In this document: positions 50,141-59,572 of the stretch, in pieces
Layout: every line of letters begins with the position of its first letter
How positions within the stretch are numbered: position 1 is the stretch's first letter
DNA from: Amycolatopsis jejuensis
GTDB lineage: Bacteria > Actinomycetota > Actinomycetes > Mycobacteriales > Pseudonocardiaceae
Direction of reading: 5' to 3'
Length of the DNA stretch: 64,000 nt
Assembly (NCBI RefSeq): GCF_000717335.1
Contig: NZ_JNYZ01000024.1
Coordinates: forward strand, 109,014 to 173,013
The notes under the pieces: generated by a model
Told to the model about the DNA's origin: nothing
What the model saw: the letters and a program-made list of their open reading frames with translations, nothing else
Databases searched by the model: none
Made by a program: the position numbers and the translations under genes

Positions 50141-50236
50141 ACCGTGCCGCCGCAACCATCTGCACCGAGACCACCGTGCCGCCAGAACCAACCGCGCAGA
50201 GACCACCATGCCGCCGCAACCAACGGGCGACGTTCG
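50141..50236. repeat. Three 32-bp direct repeats upstream of the GS-like gene
   Basis: ACCGTGCCGCC(G/A)-AACCA-like units start at 50141, 50173 and 50205, exactly 32 bp apart, joined by (G)CAGAGACC(A)-type linkers. They lie in the divergent 294-bp region between the amidohydrolase and GS-like genes. Three helical turns of DNA per unit would suit binding of a regulator to one face (inference). No other gene is seen in 50031-50324. Confidence 0.6.
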
Positions 50237-50324
50237 CGTCCGAACGGGCCGCCATGGCGACATCGGCGAGCGAGCACACGCGACAGGCGGCAGGCTGGGG
50301 TGCGCACTCGGAGAGGGGAACGTC

Positions 50325-51701
50325 ATGGCAGCTGCATCGCATGGCCTGGATCGGGACCGGCTCGCCGAGCTCGGAGCCGTCGCAGCGGCGCGGCTGGGGC
50401 AGGCCGGGGTTGAGCTTGTCGCACTGAGTTTTGTGGACAATTCCGGCGTTTCGCGGGTCAAAGCGGTCCCGGTCGGACGGCTGGCGCAGGCCGCGGCGTG
50501 GGGCGTCGGCGCCTCGAACTCGTTCGACTTCTTCCTCTCCACCGACACGATCGCAAGCGGCACGCATTCCCTCGGCCCGGTCGGCGACCTGCGCCTGCAC
50601 CCCGACCTCGACGCGCTCACCGTGCTCGCCGCACAGCCCGGCTGGGCGTGGGCGCCGGTGCTCCGGTACGACCAGGACGGCCACCCGCATCCGCAGGACT
50701 CACGCGCCCTCGCCGCCACCGCCGCCGCCCGGCTCGCCGACCGCGGCCTGAGCGTGCGGATGGCGTTCGAGCTGGAATGGGTGGTCACCGACGCCGATGA
50801 GGTACCCCTTCCCGGCCCGGCCTACGGGTACCCCCGACTGAGCGCGCACAACGACTACCTCCGCGCCGTCGTGTCCGCTTTGGACAGTCAGCAGATGGAC
50901 GTGGAGCAGATCCACCCGGAGTACGCGGCCGGGCAGTTCGAGCTGTCCATCGCACCGGCGGATCCGGTACGCGCGGCGGATTTGGCTGTGCTCACGAGGG
51001 AAACCGTGCGCGCAGTGACCGACGCGTACGGCATGCGCGCATCGTTCACACCGAAGTTCGAGCCCGGCGGCGTCGGCAACGGCGGTCACGTGCACCTCAG
51101 CCTGTGGGACGGCGACCGCAACCTCTGTGCAGGCGGGACCGGACCGTTCGAGCTCACCGACACCGCAGCGTCCTTCGGCGCGGGCATCCTCGGCCGGTTG
51201 CCTGCGCTGCTCGCAGTGGGCGCACCGTCGGTGGTCAGCTACCTGCGGCTCGAACCGCACCACTGGGCAGGCGTGTTCACCGCGTGGGGCTTGGAAAACC
51301 GCGAAACCCCACTACGCCTGATCCGCGGCGCGGCCGGTCAACGCGACACCGCAGCCAACCTGGAAGTGAAGTCCTTCGACCTCACCGCCAACCCGTACCT
51401 CGCCACGGCAGCCCTGCTTTTCGCCGGCGAAGCAGGCATCGCCGCCGACGCCCAGCTGCCCGACCCGGTCGACGTCGACCCCGGCACGCTCTCGCCCGCC
51501 GAAGCCACCGCCGCAGGCGTGACCCGGCTCCCGATCTCACTGACCGAAGCAATCACCGCCTTCGAAACCGACGACGTACTGCCGTCCGCTTTCGGACCGC
51601 AGCTCGCCACCACACTCATGGACATCCGTCGCGCCGAGGTCGCCGAACTCGGCTCGCTCGAGCCCGCCGAGCTGTGCCGCGTGATGCGCTGGCGGCATTA
51701 A
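50325..51701 (+). CDS. Glutamine-synthetase-like ligase (NodGS/FluG C-terminal type)
   Basis: A 458-residue GS-fold protein. GS elements are VKAVP near residue 46, the ExE metal ligands in MAFELEWVV and NGGHVHLSLWDGD. The catalytic loop region reads YLRLEPHHWAGVFTAWGLENRETPLRLI, in place of the NSYKR..G.WAP...W..NR of true GlnA, and ANLEVKSFDLTANPYLATAALL follows. The divergence at the ammonium/glutamate loop argues for a γ-glutamyl ligase rather than GlnA. The ATG at 50325 has GAGAGGGGAA upstream; the frame is open far upstream but antisense to the amidohydrolase. The TAA shares TTAA with the stop of the convergent amidase gene. Confidence 0.88.
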   Translation: MAAASHGLDRDRLAELGAVAAARLGQAGVELVALSFVDNSGVSRVKAVPVGRLAQAAAWGVGASNSFDFFLSTDTIASGTHSLGPVGDLRLHPDLDALTVLAAQPGWAWAPVLRYDQDGHPHPQDSRALAATAAARLADRGLSVRMAFELEWVVTDADEVPLPGPAYGYPRLSAHNDYLRAVVSALDSQQMDVEQIHPEYAAGQFELSIAPADPVRAADLAVLTRETVRAVTDAYGMRASFTPKFEPGGVGNGGHVHLSLWDGDRNLCAGGTGPFELTDTAASFGAGILGRLPALLAVGAPSVVSYLRLEPHHWAGVFTAWGLENRETPLRLIRGAAGQRDTAANLEVKSFDLTANPYLATAALLFAGEAGIAADAQLPDPVDVDPGTLSPAEATAAGVTRLPISLTEAITAFETDDVLPSAFGPQLATTLMDIRRAEVAELGSLEPAELCRVMRWRH

Positions 51702-52357
51702 CCAAGCACCGCCGCCACTCGGGACCGCAGCTCGGGCAGCTTCGCGTACAGCTGGTCGCCCGGGCAGTCGGTGTTGTAGAAGTCGCGGTGCCCCTTGATT
51801 TCCGCCACCGGAATGCCGTACTGACGGCACACGTACGCCACGAACACCACCAGCGACTCCCACTGCGCTTTCGGGGGCACGACCTGCATGTACGTACCCT
51901 CGTTCTCGATCCCGATCGCGTTGTCGTTCTGGCCGGGGCAATGCGCCGCGCGGACGATCTTGCGGCCACTGCGCAACGCGTCGAGACTGCCGTGGCGCCC
52001 CTCCAGCCGGTACCCGCCACGGGACACCGTGAAGTGCTGCCCGGTATCCGACCAGCCGTTGTTGTCGATGTGGTCGGCCTGGTCGTTGCGCGCTACCTGG
52101 AACGCATGCTCGAGCGAGTAGTCGGTGCTGTTGGGACAGTCGATGTGGTGGATGAGGACGCGATCGGCCGGATGGCCGAGCGTGGTGAGCGGATCGGCAG
52201 GCGGGCGCGCACCCCACTCGGCACAGCTGTAGATCCGCGGCTCGCCCGCGGCCGACGCCTGACCGGGCAGCACGAGCCCCGCTGCCACGGCAGCGCTCAT
52301 CCCGGTGACCCCGCGCAGAAACGAGCGGCGCGGCAGTTGTCCGATGTCGAAAGCCAT
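51698..52357 (-). CDS. Tat-exported N-acetylmuramoyl-L-alanine amidase (PGRP/amidase_2)
   Basis: A 219-residue protein. The Tat signal is LPRRSFLRG followed by a hydrophobic stretch and ASAAG near residue 38. The PGRP/amidase_2 zinc enzyme core has EWGARPP, IHHIDCPNS (first His ligand), VGYRLEGRHGSL-like midsection (SRGGYRLEGRHGSL), and EIKGHRDFYNTDCPGDQLY with the second His and the Cys ligand. It is predicted to cleave the amide bond between MurNAc and the stem peptide at the cell surface. The ATG at 52357 places the twin-Arg at 10-11. It shares its stop bases with the convergent GS-like gene. Confidence 0.92.
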   Translation of the reverse strand: MAFDIGQLPRRSFLRGVTGMSAAVAAGLVLPGQASAAGEPRIYSCAEWGARPPADPLTTLGHPADRVLIHHIDCPNSTDYSLEHAFQVARNDQADHIDNNGWSDTGQHFTVSRGGYRLEGRHGSLDALRSGRKIVRAAHCPGQNDNAIGIENEGTYMQVVPPKAQWESLVVFVAYVCRQYGIPVAEIKGHRDFYNTDCPGDQLYAKLPELRSRVAAVLG

Positions 52358-52402
52358 GCCCGGCACTGTGCGCGGACGACGTACACGATCTGTACAACCC
52401 GC

Positions 52403-52559
52403 TCAGCCGCGCCCGATCAGGACCGTGCCGAACAGCGGGGCGACCTCGTCGTGCGGGAAACAGCCGCGATCGCCAAGCGCGGAGACGGTGGCGGATTCCG
52501 GCCCGGCGCCGCTGCCACCACTGCACCCACGGGCCGGAGTTGATGTCGTTCATCTGCAT
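52403..52559 (-). CDS. Possible small Trp-rich protein, apparently split over two frames
   Basis: From the ATG at 52559 (or 52553) one frame reads MQMNDINSGPWVQWWQRRRAG then IRHRLRAWRSRLF. From about that point the +1 frame reads FPHDEVAPLFGTVLIGRG and stops at TGA 52403-52405. Both halves look more protein-like than the alternatives, and 157 bases equals 52 codons plus one. It sits 41 bp downstream of trpA on the same strand. It could be a small gene with a sequence error, a programmed +1 shift near TTTCCC, or chance. No Shine-Dalgarno is visible. I do not recognise the family. Confidence 0.3.
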
Positions 52560-52599
52560 ACCGAGAGGGTACGAACGACCACCGACAGTTTCCGGCGAC

Positions 52600-53391
52600 T
52601 CAGGCCGGAGCAACCGCCTCACGCACGCCCGAAGCCAGCTCCCCGGCCAGCGCACGCACCCCATCCGGGCCGTCCGCCGAAGCCGTGACCAGCGCCGATC
52701 CCACGATCACCGCATCCGCGAACCCGGCCACCTGCGCGGCCTGTTCCCGGGAACGAACCCCAAGACCGACCCCGATCGGCAGCTCCGTATGGGCCCGCGT
52801 GCGCCGCACCAGGTCCTCCGCGTGCACCCCGACCGCGTCGCGCGCGCCCGTGACCCCCATGACCGCCGTCGCGTACACGAAGCCAGACGACGCTGCCGTG
52901 GTCTTCGCCAGGCGTTCCTCCGACGACGACGGCGCCACCAGGAAGATCCGGTCCAGCCCGTGTGCCGCGGAAGCCGCCATCCACTCGTCGGCCTCGTCCG
53001 GGATCAGGTCCGGCGTGATCAAACCCAGGCCACCGGCCGCAGCGAGGTCGCGCGCGAACGCGTCGACGCCGTAGCGGTGCACCGGGTTCCAGTACGTCAT
53101 CACGACGGCCCGGCCACCCCGCGCCGACACCGACTCCACGACCTCGAACAGCTGCTTCAGCCGGAACCCGCCCGACAGCGCAGTCTCGGCCGCCGCCTGG
53201 ATCGTGGGCCCGTCCATCACCGGATCCGAGTACGGAACGCCGACCTCGACCAGGTCCGCCCCGCCGTCGATGGTGGCCGCCAGCAGGTCTTTCGAGCCCT
53301 CGACGGTGGGGAATCCGGCGGGCAGGTAGCCGACCAGCGCGGCCCGGTGCTCCGCCCGCGTCGCCGCGAACAGGTCGTCGAGGCCGCTCAC
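52600..53391 (-). CDS. trpA: Tryptophan synthase α subunit
   Basis: A 263-residue TIM-barrel α subunit that splits indole-3-glycerol phosphate to indole. Catalytic residues lie in [34 protein letters not shown] (Glu of LVEVG and the Asp of YSDP), [23 protein letters not shown] and [12 protein letters not shown] with the phosphate-binding VIVGSALV. The GTG at 53391 overlaps the trpB TGA (GTGA), giving strict coupling of the two subunits of the αββα complex. Last gene of the trp operon here; lgt, which normally follows, is about 5 kb away. Confidence 0.97.
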   Translation of the reverse strand: MSGLDDLFAATRAEHRAALVGYLPAGFPTVEGSKDLLAATIDGGADLVEVGVPYSDPVMDGPTIQAAAETALSGGFRLKQLFEVVESVSARGGRAVVMTYWNPVHRYGVDAFARDLAAAGGLGLITPDLIPDEADEWMAASAAHGLDRIFLVAPSSSEERLAKTTAASSGFVYATAVMGVTGARDAVGVHAEDLVRRTRAHTELPIGVGLGVRSREQAAQVAGFADAVIVGSALVTASADGPDGVRALAGELASGVREAVAPA

Positions 53392-54605
53392 TTGCCCTCC
53401 CCGTCCACGAGCCCGAACCACTTGGCCGCGGTGTCCATGTCCTTGTCGCCGCGCCCCGAGAGGTTGACCACGATCAGCCCGTCCGGTCCCAGCTCACGGC
53501 CCAGTTCCAGGGCACCGGCCAGCGCGTGCGCCGATTCGATGGCCGGGATGATGCCCTCGGTGCGGGAGAGCAGCCGGAACGCGTCCATCGCCTCGGCGTC
53601 GGTGACCGGCCGGTACTCGGCGCGGCCGGAATCCTTGAGCCACGCGTGTTCCGGGCCGACGCCCGGGTAGTCGAGCCCGGCCGAGATCGAATGCGATTCG
53701 ACCGTCTGGCCGTCCTCGTCCTGCAGCAGGTACGACATCGCGCCGTGCAGGTTGCCCGGAGAGCCCTTGGTGAGCGTGGCGCCGTGCCGGTTGCCGTCGA
53801 TGCCCTCGCCGCCCGGCTCCAGGCCGACCAGCCGCACCGACGCGTCGTCGTAGAACCCGGAGAAGATCCCGATCGCGTTCGACCCGCCGCCGACGCACGC
53901 CGCGACGACGTCCGGCAGCCGTCCGGCCTTCTCCAGGATCTGCGCCCGCGCTTCCTCGCCGATGACGTGGTGGAAATTGCGCACCATCATCGGGAACGGG
54001 TACGGCCCGGCCGCGGTGCCGAAGAGGTAATGCGTGCTGTCCGCGTTGGTGACCCAGTCGCGCAGCGCCTCGTTGATCGCGTCCTTCAGCGTGCGCGACC
54101 CGGTTTTCACCGGCACGACCTCGGCGCCCAGCAGTTTCATCCGCGCGACGTTCAGCGACTGCCGCTCGGTGTCGACCTCGCCCATGTACACCACACAGTC
54201 GAGACCCAGCAGCGCGCACGCGGTGGCGGTGGCGACGCCGTGCTGACCTGCCCCGGTCTCCGCGATGACCCGCTTCTTGCCCATCCGCACGGTGAGCAGC
54301 GCCTGGCCCAGCACGTTGTTGATCTTGTGCGACCCGGTGTGGTTGAGATCTTCGCGCTTGAGGAACACCCGCGCGCCACCGGCGTGCTCGCCGAACCGCT
54401 TGGCCTCGGTGAGCAGCGACGGACGTCCGGCGTACTCGGTGAGCAGGCGGCGCAGCTCACCGGTGAAACCGGGGTCGTGGCGGGCTTTTTCGTACTCCGC
54501 CGCGACCTCGTCGACGACGCCGATGAGCGCTTCCGGCATGAACCGGCCACCGTAGGGCCCGTAGTAACCGCGCTCGTCCGGGTCGTGCTTGCCGTGCTCG
54601 GTCAC
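53388..54605 (-). CDS. trpB: Tryptophan synthase β subunit
   Basis: A 405-residue PLP enzyme that joins indole to serine. The PLP lysine lies in [18 protein letters not shown]. The catalytic Glu is in [13 protein letters not shown], the phosphate loop is [12 protein letters not shown], and the family N-terminus [16 protein letters not shown] is intact. The GTG at 54605 overlaps the trpC TGA and its own TGA overlaps trpA. The length is normal. Confidence 0.98.
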   Translation of the reverse strand: MTEHGKHDPDERGYYGPYGGRFMPEALIGVVDEVAAEYEKARHDPGFTGELRRLLTEYAGRPSLLTEAKRFGEHAGGARVFLKREDLNHTGSHKINNVLGQALLTVRMGKKRVIAETGAGQHGVATATACALLGLDCVVYMGEVDTERQSLNVARMKLLGAEVVPVKTGSRTLKDAINEALRDWVTNADSTHYLFGTAAGPYPFPMMVRNFHHVIGEEARAQILEKAGRLPDVVAACVGGGSNAIGIFSGFYDDASVRLVGLEPGGEGIDGNRHGATLTKGSPGNLHGAMSYLLQDEDGQTVESHSISAGLDYPGVGPEHAWLKDSGRAEYRPVTDAEAMDAFRLLSRTEGIIPAIESAHALAGALELGRELGPDGLIVVNLSGRGDKDMDTAAKWFGLVDGEGK

Positions 54606-55411
54606 CGCGAGGGCCTCGGGCAGGCGGGGTGCGAACCGGCGGTGACGAGCTTGACGACCGCGCCCTTCGGGTCTCCGGAAGCCACCAGGCCCTCGCCGAC
54701 CAGCACCGCGTCCGCGCCATGACCGGCGTACGACATCAGGTCGCCCGGGCCGCGGACGCCGGACTCGGCGACCTTGAACACGTCCATCGGCAGACCGGGC
54801 GCGAGGCGGGAGAACACGTCGCGGTCCACTTCCAGCGTGTGCAGGTTGCGCGCGTTGACGCCGATGACCTTGGCCCCGGCCTCGAGCGCGCGGTCGGCCT
54901 CCTCGGCGTTGTGGATCTCCACGAGCGCCGTCATGCCGAGCGATTCGACCCGGTCGAGCAGCGCGGCGAGGGCGTTCTGCTCCAGCGCGGCCACGATCAG
55001 CAGCACCATGTCCGCGCCGTGCAGACGGGCCTCGTGCACCTGGTACGGGCTGACGATGAAGTCCTTGCGCAGCACGGGAATGTCGACGGCGGTACGCACC
55101 GCGTCGAGGTCGGCGAGCGAACCGCCGAAGCGGCGCTGCTCGGTGAGGACGCTGATGACGCGGGCGCCGGCATCCTCGTAGTCGCGGGCCAGCGCCGCGG
55201 GGTCGGGGATCGGGGCCAGGTCGCCCTTGGACGGGCTGCGCCGCTTGACCTCGGCGATGACGCCGATACCGGACTCGCGCAGCGCCGCCATCACGTCACG
55301 GGCGGGCGGGGCCTGTGCCGCCCGGGCCTTCAGCTCGTCGAAGGGCAGAGCGGACTCCCGCTGCGCGAGGTCCTCCCGCACACCGGCCACGATGTCTTCG
55401 AGCACGCTCAC
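54602..55411 (-). CDS. trpC: Indole-3-glycerol phosphate synthase
   Basis: A 269-residue TIM-barrel enzyme. [15 protein letters not shown] provides the catalytic Lys and Ser, with [55 protein letters not shown] and [11 protein letters not shown] following. It converts CdRP to indole-3-glycerol phosphate. There is no trpF in the operon, as in other actinobacteria where PriA (the hisA gene at the right end of this window) performs that step. The GTG at 55411 is used; the stop overlaps trpB. Confidence 0.97.
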   Translation of the reverse strand: MSVLEDIVAGVREDLAQRESALPFDELKARAAQAPPARDVMAALRESGIGVIAEVKRRSPSKGDLAPIPDPAALARDYEDAGARVISVLTEQRRFGGSLADLDAVRTAVDIPVLRKDFIVSPYQVHEARLHGADMVLLIVAALEQNALAALLDRVESLGMTALVEIHNAEEADRALEAGAKVIGVNARNLHTLEVDRDVFSRLAPGLPMDVFKVAESGVRGPGDLMSYAGHGADAVLVGEGLVASGDPKGAVVKLVTAGSHPACPRPSR

Positions 55412-55531
55412 CGGTCTCCCCCATCCGCTGCGCCGCTCCTGGGTCCACTCGCAAGCTCGCTCACAAAAACCTTCCCCTTCCCGCCGAAATGATGCTAACC
55501 CCCGCTCGATGACCGTCCGGTCCCGGGTTGC

Positions 55532-56101
55532 TCAGCGGCGGGGATCCGGCGGGTCGGTCGGGTCACTTCCCTCCGACAGTGCCTCCCACAGCTCGGTGTC
55601 CGGGTCCCGCCGGGCGGGCCTCGCCCCCGGCGCGGCGTACCGGGACCCGAGCCGCCGCGCGGTTCCCGCCCACCTGATCGCTGCCAACCCGCCGAGCGCC
55701 ACGAGAATTCCGCCCAGCACCGCGAGCAGGTGCCCGAGCACGATCTGGGTACCGGGCAGCCCGGCCGCGAACCCGCCGAAACGGATGCCGTCGAGGCCGC
55801 TCCACACTCCGGCCGCCCCGGCCGCGACGAGCACGATCCCGAGCACCCGCCGCGCCCAGCCCCCGGTCGCGACGGCTCCGGCGACCCCGGCCAGCGCGAG
55901 GATCGCCAGCGGCACCAGCGCGGTCGCCCGCTGCTCGCCGTTTTCGGTGTACAACACGGTGCCGCGCAGGCCCTCGTCGCGGAACTCGGCGAACCACACC
56001 ATCCGCGACGCACCCCACAGCGCCAGCGCGCCGAGGAGGAGGGCCAGCAGAATGGTCCACAGTGGACGGCGCGCGGCGGCCGGTGCCGGTTGCTCAGACA
56101 C
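55532..56101 (-). CDS. Trp-operon-associated membrane protein (TIGR02234 family)
   Basis: About 189 residues with four hydrophobic segments ([80 protein letters not shown]). This family is found almost only between trpE and trpC in actinobacteria, as here, and its function is unknown. The Asp/Pro-rich C-terminus is cytoplasmic by the positive-inside rule. The GTG at 56101, eight bases inside trpE and 9 bases after GAGG, is preferred to the ATG at 56110. Confidence 0.9.
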   Translation of the reverse strand: MSEQPAPAAARRPLWTILLALLLGALALWGASRMVWFAEFRDEGLRGTVLYTENGEQRATALVPLAILALAGVAGAVATGGWARRVLGIVLVAAGAAGVWSGLDGIRFGGFAAGLPGTQIVLGHLLAVLGGILVALGGLAAIRWAGTARRLGSRYAAPGARPARRDPDTELWEALSEGSDPTDPPDPRR

Positions 56102-57665
56102 CGGCGGCATCCTCGGCCGGATCGAGGTCCCCGGCCGGAACCATGGTGCCCGCGGCGGCGATCGCGGACAGCACCGTCCTGGCCTTGTTCAGCGATTCCG
56201 TGTCCTCGTAGTCCGGCACCGAGTCCGCGACCACCCCGCCACCGGCCTGGACGTACGCGATCCCGTCGCGCATCAGGGCAGTCCGGATAGCGATTGCGGT
56301 GTCGGCATCACCGGCGAAGTCCAGGTAACCGACCACCCCGCCGTACAGCGCGCGGCGCACCGGCTCCAGCTCCTCGATCAGCTGCATCGCCCGCACTTTC
56401 GGCGCGCCGGACAGCGTGCCCGCCGGGAAGCAGGCCGTGACCGCGTCGAACGCCGTGGCGTCGTCGTTCAGCTCGCCGGTGACCGTGGACACGATGTGCA
56501 TCACGTGGCTGTAGCGCTCGATCTGGAAGAAGTCGACCACGTGCACCGTGCCGGGCTTGCAGACCTTGCCGAGGTCGTTGCGGCCCAGGTCGACGAGCAT
56601 CAGGTGCTCGGCGCGCTCCTTGTCGTCCGCGAGCAGGTCCTTGGCCAGCTGCGCGTCCTCCTCCGGGTCCGCGCCGCGCCAGCGGGTGCCCGCGATCGGA
56701 TGCGTGGTCGCGCGGCCGTCGCGCACTGTCACCAGCGACTCTGGGCTCGAGCCGACGATGTCGAACCCCTCCAGCCGCAGCAGGTACATGTACGGGCTCG
56801 GGTTGGAGGTGCGCAGCACGCGGTACACGTCGAGCGCGTCGGCACCGGTCGCGATCTCGAAGCGTTGCGACGGCACGATCTGGAACGCTTCACCGGCCTT
56901 GATCGCTTCCACCGCCTTGTCGACGGCCGCGTGGAAATCTTCTTTGCTGCGGTGCCGCCGGAATTCCGGGGTTGGCCGGTCGAAGGTCGCCACCGTCGGC
57001 GGAGCGGACACGCGCAGCTGCTCGGTCATGTCCGACAGCCGGGCCAGCGCGTCGTCGTACGCGGCATCGACGCGTTCGGCCGAGTCGTCCCAGTTGACCG
57101 CGTTCGCGATCAGCGTGACCGTGCCCTCGTGGTGGTCGAACGCGGCGAGATCGGTGGCGAGCAGCATCGTGAGCTCGGGGATGTCGAGGTCCCGTTCGGC
57201 CAGCTCGGGCAGCTTTTCCAGCCAGCGCACGGAGTCGTAGCCGAGGTAGCCGACCATGCCGCCGGTGAGCGGCGGCAGGCCGGGCAGCGGTTCGCTGTGC
57301 AGGGCCTCCACGGTCGCGCGCAGCACCTGCAGCGGGTCACCGCCGGTGGGCAGGTTCACCGGCGGCGTGCCGGTCCAGACGGCCTTCCCGTCGCGGACGG
57401 TGAGCGCAGCCGGGCTCCGCACCCCGACGAACGACCAGCGAGACCACGATTTCCCGTTCTCCGCCGTCTCGAAGAGGAACGTGCCGGGCCGGTCGGCCGC
57501 GAGCTTGCGGTAGACCCCCAGCGGGGTTTCGCCGTCGGCGAGGACCCGGCGCACCACGGGGATCACGCGGCGGCTTTCGGCCAGCGCGCGGAACTCCGCG
57601 CGGGACGGGCTGACCGGGCCGGGCCCGGCCGGGGACGTGGCTGCTGAGCTGACCATGCGCTTCAT
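56094..57665 (-). CDS. trpE: Anthranilate synthase component I
   Basis: A 523-residue chorismate-utilising enzyme. [18 protein letters not shown] (GSSPESLV), [41 protein letters not shown] ([16 protein letters not shown]), [21 protein letters not shown] and the C-terminal [19 protein letters not shown] are all present. The N-terminal domain holds the tryptophan feedback region, with [18 protein letters not shown]. The glutaminase partner TrpG is not in this window. It is the first gene of the trp operon, divergent from a TetR gene with a palindromic operator-like site between them. An ATG three codons in (MVSSAATSP) is an alternative start. Confidence 0.97.
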   Translation of the reverse strand: MKRMVSSAATSPAGPGPVSPSRAEFRALAESRRVIPVVRRVLADGETPLGVYRKLAADRPGTFLFETAENGKSWSRWSFVGVRSPAALTVRDGKAVWTGTPPVNLPTGGDPLQVLRATVEALHSEPLPGLPPLTGGMVGYLGYDSVRWLEKLPELAERDLDIPELTMLLATDLAAFDHHEGTVTLIANAVNWDDSAERVDAAYDDALARLSDMTEQLRVSAPPTVATFDRPTPEFRRHRSKEDFHAAVDKAVEAIKAGEAFQIVPSQRFEIATGADALDVYRVLRTSNPSPYMYLLRLEGFDIVGSSPESLVTVRDGRATTHPIAGTRWRGADPEEDAQLAKDLLADDKERAEHLMLVDLGRNDLGKVCKPGTVHVVDFFQIERYSHVMHIVSTVTGELNDDATAFDAVTACFPAGTLSGAPKVRAMQLIEELEPVRRALYGGVVGYLDFAGDADTAIAIRTALMRDGIAYVQAGGGVVADSVPDYEDTESLNKARTVLSAIAAAGTMVPAGDLDPAEDAAGV

Positions 57666-57684
57666 TGTGCCGCTACGGCCGCGC

Positions 57685-57702
57685 GAGCCCGTGGGCGGGC
57701 TC
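57685..57702 (-). promoter_or_regulatory. Hairpin in the trpE leader region
   Basis: GAGCCC (57685-57690) and GGGCTC (57697-57702) form a perfect 6-bp stem with a 6-base loop, about 20-37 bases before the trpE start on the minus strand. No leader peptide with clustered Trp codons is visible in this short gap, so a classical attenuator is not supported. Confidence 0.35.
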
Positions 57703-57704
57703 TC

Positions 57705-57724
57705 AATTCAAGCGGTGTTGAATT
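57705..57724. promoter_or_regulatory. Palindromic operator for the TetR regulator
   Basis: AATTCAA-GCGGTG-TTGAATT is a perfect 7-bp inverted repeat with a 6-base spacer. It is AT-rich against the GC-rich background, 28 bases before the TetR GTG and about 40 before trpE. Position and form are typical of a TetR autoregulatory operator (inference); the overlap with the trpE upstream region raises possible control of trp as well. Confidence 0.7.
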
Positions 57725-57752
57725 TAGTGCGGCAACCGGTCAAGATGGTCCG

Positions 57753-58358
57753 GTGAGTTCCGAAGACACTACCGTGCGCCGCCGCGGCCGCCGCCCGGCC
57801 GGACAGGACACCCGGTCGGCACTGGTCGACGCAGCCCGCGCGGTGTTCGCGGAGAACGGCTACGAGCGCGCCACGGTCCGCTCGATCGCCGCCCGCGCCG
57901 GCGTCGACGCCGCCATGGTCAACCACTGGTTCGGCGGCAAGGAAGGCCTGTTCGTGCAGGCAGTGCTGAAGCTGCCGTTCGATCCGGCCGCGCTGGTGGA
58001 CACGCTGCGCGCCGGTCCCGCCGACGAGCTCGGCTCCCGGATCGTGCGCATGTTCCTCACCCGCTGGGACGGCGCGGGCGGCGACACGTTCCAGGCGCTG
58101 ATCCGCAGCATCGCCAGCCACGAACAGGCCGCCACCGTGCTGCGCGATTTCTTCTCCCAGTTCATCGCCGACCTGCTGGGCGACACCGGCGTCGACCGGC
58201 AGGACCTGCGGGTCTCGCTGTGCGCCTCGCAGCTCGTCGGCCTCGGCATCACCCGGTACGTGGCGCGTTTCCGCCCGATGGTGGCAGCCGAGATCGACAC
58301 TCTGGTCGGCGCAGTCGCGCCCACCTTGCAGCGTTACCTGACCGGCGCCATCGACTAG
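57753..58358 (+). CDS. TetR/AcrR-family transcriptional regulator
   Basis: A 201-residue repressor. The N-terminal TetR helix-turn-helix reads TRSALVDAARAVFAENGYERATVRSIAARAGVDAAMVNHWFGGKEGLFVQAV (about residues 20-70). The all-helical ligand domain resembles the TetR_C group often seen with this VNHWFGGK motif. The GTG at 57753 follows the palindrome at 57705-57724, its probable operator. It is inserted between hisI and trpE, oppositely oriented to both. The ligand is unknown. Confidence 0.92.
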   Translation: MSSEDTTVRRRGRRPAGQDTRSALVDAARAVFAENGYERATVRSIAARAGVDAAMVNHWFGGKEGLFVQAVLKLPFDPAALVDTLRAGPADELGSRIVRMFLTRWDGAGGDTFQALIRSIASHEQAATVLRDFFSQFIADLLGDTGVDRQDLRVSLCASQLVGLGITRYVARFRPMVAAEIDTLVGAVAPTLQRYLTGAID

Positions 58359-58365
58359 CTGCTAT

Positions 58366-58719
58366 CTAGCTGTTGTCGGCCAGCAGAAGCCGTTCCGCGG
58401 TGTCGAAACACGTGTGTGTGCCGGTGTGGCAAGCCGGTCCGGTCTGGTCGACACGCAGCAGCACGGTGTCACCGTCGCAGTCGATGCGGACCTCGCGCAC
58501 GTGCTGCACATGGCCGGACGTCTCGCCTTTCACCCACAGTTCCTTGCGGCTGCGCGACCAATAAGTGGCGCGGCGCGTGGTGAGGGTGGCTTCGAGGGCT
58601 TCGTCGTTCATCCAGGCCATCATGAGCACGTCGGATGTCGAATGCTCCACGACGACCGCCGCGATCAGGCCGTCGTCGTTGCGCTTGAGCCGCGCGGACA
58701 GTTCCGGGTCGAGGCTCAT
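58366..58719 (-). CDS. hisI: Phosphoribosyl-AMP cyclohydrolase
   Basis: A 117-residue single-domain HisI (no HisE fusion). Conserved blocks are [50 protein letters not shown] and [12 protein letters not shown], with the Cys of DCD and the two of ACHTGTHTC as zinc ligands. It opens the purine ring of PR-AMP in histidine biosynthesis. The ATG at 58719 overlaps the hisF TGA (ATGA). Confidence 0.96.
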   Translation of the reverse strand: MSLDPELSARLKRNDDGLIAAVVVEHSTSDVLMMAWMNDEALEATLTTRRATYWSRSRKELWVKGETSGHVQHVREVRIDCDGDTVLLRVDQTGPACHTGTHTCFDTAERLLLADNS

Positions 58720-59489
58720 CGCACGACCACCCCGCCGGTGCGCAGCGCGCCCTTCACATCGCCGATCGTCAACTGTCCGAAGTGGAATACGCTCGCCGCC
58801 AGCACCGCGTCCGCGCCTGCCTGCACCGCGGGCAGGAAGTGCTCGGTGGCACCTGCGCCGCCACTCGCGATCACCGGCACCCGCACGGCTTTGCGCACCA
58901 GGCCGATCAGCTCCAGGTCGAACCCGTTCTTGGTGCCGTCCGCGTCCATCGAGTTGAGCAGGATCTCGCCCACGCCCAGTTCTTCGCCGCGTGCGGCCCA
59001 TTCCACCGCGTCGATGCCGGTACCCCGGCGGCCGCCGTGCGTCGTGACCTCGAATCCCGAAGCCGTGGGCTCGCCGCCTTCGGGCACGCGCCGCGCGTCG
59101 ACCGACAGCACGATGCACTGCGCCCCGAACCGGCGCGACGCTTCGTGCAACAGCTCCGGACGCGCGATCGCGGCGGTGTTGATGCTGACCTTGTCCGCGC
59201 CCGTGCGCAGCAGCCGGTTGACGTCGTCGGTGGACCGCACGCCGCCACCGACGGTGAGCGGGATGAAGACCTGCTCGGCCGTGCGGCGGACCACGTCGAA
59301 CGTGGTTTCGCGGTCGCCCGAGGACGCCGTGACGTCGAGGAAAGTGAGCTCGTCGGCACCCTCGGCGTCGTACCGGCGCGCCAGCTCCACCGGGTCGCCC
59401 GCGTCCCGCAGGTCGGCGAAGTTGACCCCCTTCACGACCCGGCCCGCGTCGACGTCGAGACAGGGAATCACCCGTACCGCAACAGCCAT
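58716..59489 (-). CDS. hisF: Imidazole glycerol phosphate synthase subunit HisF
   Basis: A 257-residue (βα)8 cyclase. It begins [20 protein letters not shown] with the catalytic Asp, and continues through [65 protein letters not shown] (second catalytic Asp) and VIASGGAG. It works with HisH, which is not in this window. The ATG at 59489 is used; the stop overlaps hisI. In many actinobacteria hisF lies close behind hisA; here about 3.6 kb of unrelated genes intervene. Confidence 0.97.
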   Translation of the reverse strand: MAVAVRVIPCLDVDAGRVVKGVNFADLRDAGDPVELARRYDAEGADELTFLDVTASSGDRETTFDVVRRTAEQVFIPLTVGGGVRSTDDVNRLLRTGADKVSINTAAIARPELLHEASRRFGAQCIVLSVDARRVPEGGEPTASGFEVTTHGGRRGTGIDAVEWAARGEELGVGEILLNSMDADGTKNGFDLELIGLVRKAVRVPVIASGGAGATEHFLPAVQAGADAVLAASVFHFGQLTIGDVKGALRTGGVVVR

Positions 59490-59572
59490 GCCCCCAGCCT
59501 AGCCGCCTGCCTGCGGCGGACCGTCCGCACGTCGTTCACCCGGCGGCCACCTGCGCGGCCTAGATTCCCCCG

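Noticed and set aside
48570..50324. N-terminal extension of the GS-like protein to over 1,000 residues
   Set aside because: The extension is antisense to two well-defined hydrolase genes, while an ATG with a good ribosome binding site starts the GS domain at 50325.
57685..57752. Classical trp attenuator
   Set aside because: There is a single small hairpin and no leader peptide with tandem Trp codons between the palindrome and trpE.
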